In this document: piece after piece, positions 37,592 through 37,993 of the stretch | Position numbering within the stretch: position 1 is the first letter of the stretch | Layout: the number at the start of each line of letters is the position of its first letter | Source: an uncultured Pelagibacteraceae bacterium | GTDB lineage: Bacteria; Pseudomonadota; Alphaproteobacteria; Pelagibacterales; Pelagibacteraceae | Direction of reading: 5' to 3' | DNA length: 37,993 nucleotides | Assembly (NCBI GenBank): GCA_902595635.1 | Contig: CACJQT010000011.1 | Location: 1 to 37,993, forward strand | Program-made: the position numbers and the translations under genes | The notes under the pieces: generated by a model | Databases searched by the model: none | Seen by the model: only the letters and a program-made list of their open reading frames with translations | What the model was told of the DNA's origin: nothing

Positions 37592-37993
37592 TTTTATCCT
37601 TATAAGTATTTTTTAATTGGGTATAAGCTAAAGTTATCACTTTAAGCTTATCTTCAAATTTTTTATTGCCAGCATTCATATCAGGGTGAAATTTTTTCAC
37701 AAGTCTTTTGAATTTTTCTTGTATTTTGGCCCATTTTAAACCAACTCCAACACCTAAAATTTCAAAGGCTTTAAGATCATTACTATTAAAATTAAACTTA
37801 TTCATGTGATTCAAATTACTAAAATCTTTAAATTTTCCATTTTCATCTTTTAAAGTATTATTCCACAATATTTTGAAAAAATTGTCTGAAGAGCTGAAAC
37901 TCTGCGTTGGCTTATGCCATGTCATGTCAGACTTTAAAAAGTTGATTACTTGTTCGTCGCTCATACCTGAAAAATAATTCCAGCTTTTATTAA
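37575..37993 (-). CDS. J-domain (DnaJ-like) protein, 5' end outside window
   Basis: C-terminal J-domain protein encoded just upstream of cobS. The J domain is at the C-terminus: [20 protein letters not shown], then the Hsp70-activating HPD tripeptide in [18 protein letters not shown], and [11 protein letters not shown]. An ATG at 37964 would give 129 residues, but the frame stays open to the window edge, and the codons before it read NKSWNYFSG. This resembles the (Y)N-x-x-WNYFAGMS stretch that alphaproteobacterial relatives have in mid-protein, after a cysteine-containing N-terminal part. I therefore call the gene partial, with its start beyond 37993. It overlaps cobS by 17 bases. By family it should recruit Hsp70, possibly to act on the CobS-CobT machine or its client. 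Confidence 0.82.
   Translation of the reverse strand, partial: NKSWNYFSGMSDEQVINFLKSDMTWHKPTQSFSSSDNFFKILWNNTLKDENGKFKDFSNLNHMNKFNFNSNDLKAFEILGVGVGLKWAKIQEKFKRLVKKFHPDMNAGNKKFEDKLKVITLAYTQLKNTYKDKIDNKY
37597..37601 (-). promoter_or_regulatory. Shine-Dalgarno site fixing the TTG start of cobS
   Basis: AAGGA on the minus strand, 5 bases before the TTG at 37591 and inside the 3' end of the J-protein gene. No ATG or GTG in frame is better placed, so this site supports the rare start codon. Confidence 0.6.

Overview
The window is very AT-rich and almost gap-free. It reads as a chromosomal segment of a genome-streamlined alphaproteobacterium, most likely of the SAR11/Pelagibacter type. Supporting signs are the AT bias in every gene, 0-4 nt gene junctions, stop codons shared by converging genes, few Shine-Dalgarno sites, and alphaproteobacterial families (RegB-type redox kinase, DnaJ-CobS-CobT cluster, TAXI-type TRAP transporter, ABHD10-like hydrolase). 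The taxonomic call is an inference from gene content; no rRNA is present. I see no phage, insertion sequence or CRISPR array, and no gene-free stretch longer than 300 bases.

Layout. 1-6171 (+): end of an acetoacetyl-CoA synthetase, a class I aminotransferase, a TAXI solute-binding protein, an intrinsic terminator, and the fused TRAP permease; together an uptake and carbon/nitrogen assimilation block of unknown substrate. 6168-6760 (-): tRNA-Arg(ACG), a possible 27-residue membrane peptide, and a hotdog thioesterase. 6872-13219 (+): pyruvate dehydrogenase E1 with an unusual N-terminal lipoyl domain, E2, a trimethyllysine/gamma-butyrobetaine dioxygenase-like enzyme and a DMT-family permease. 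13214-13981 (-): undecaprenyl-diphosphatase. 14160-20089 (+): glutamate synthase, small then large subunit. 20082-20843 (-): ABHD10-like hydrolase. 20886-31326 (+): a glycosyltransferase followed by a translation block (thrS, infC, rpmI, rplT, pheS, pheT, lepA), a membrane-anchored methyltransferase and tRNA-Ser(GGA). 31497-34835 (+): gyrB and a RegB-type sensor kinase. 34827-37993 (-): J-domain protein (cut by the window edge), CobS AAA+ ATPase and CobT VWA protein.

Most of the content is core metabolism and translation. The parts most worth a second look are the J-protein/CobS/CobT trio with no other cobalamin gene nearby, the lipoyl-AceE fusion, the tiny membrane ORF between tRNA-Arg and the thioesterase, the intrinsic terminator between transporter subunits, and the extreme packing (seven TAATG junctions; all four convergent gene pairs overlap).
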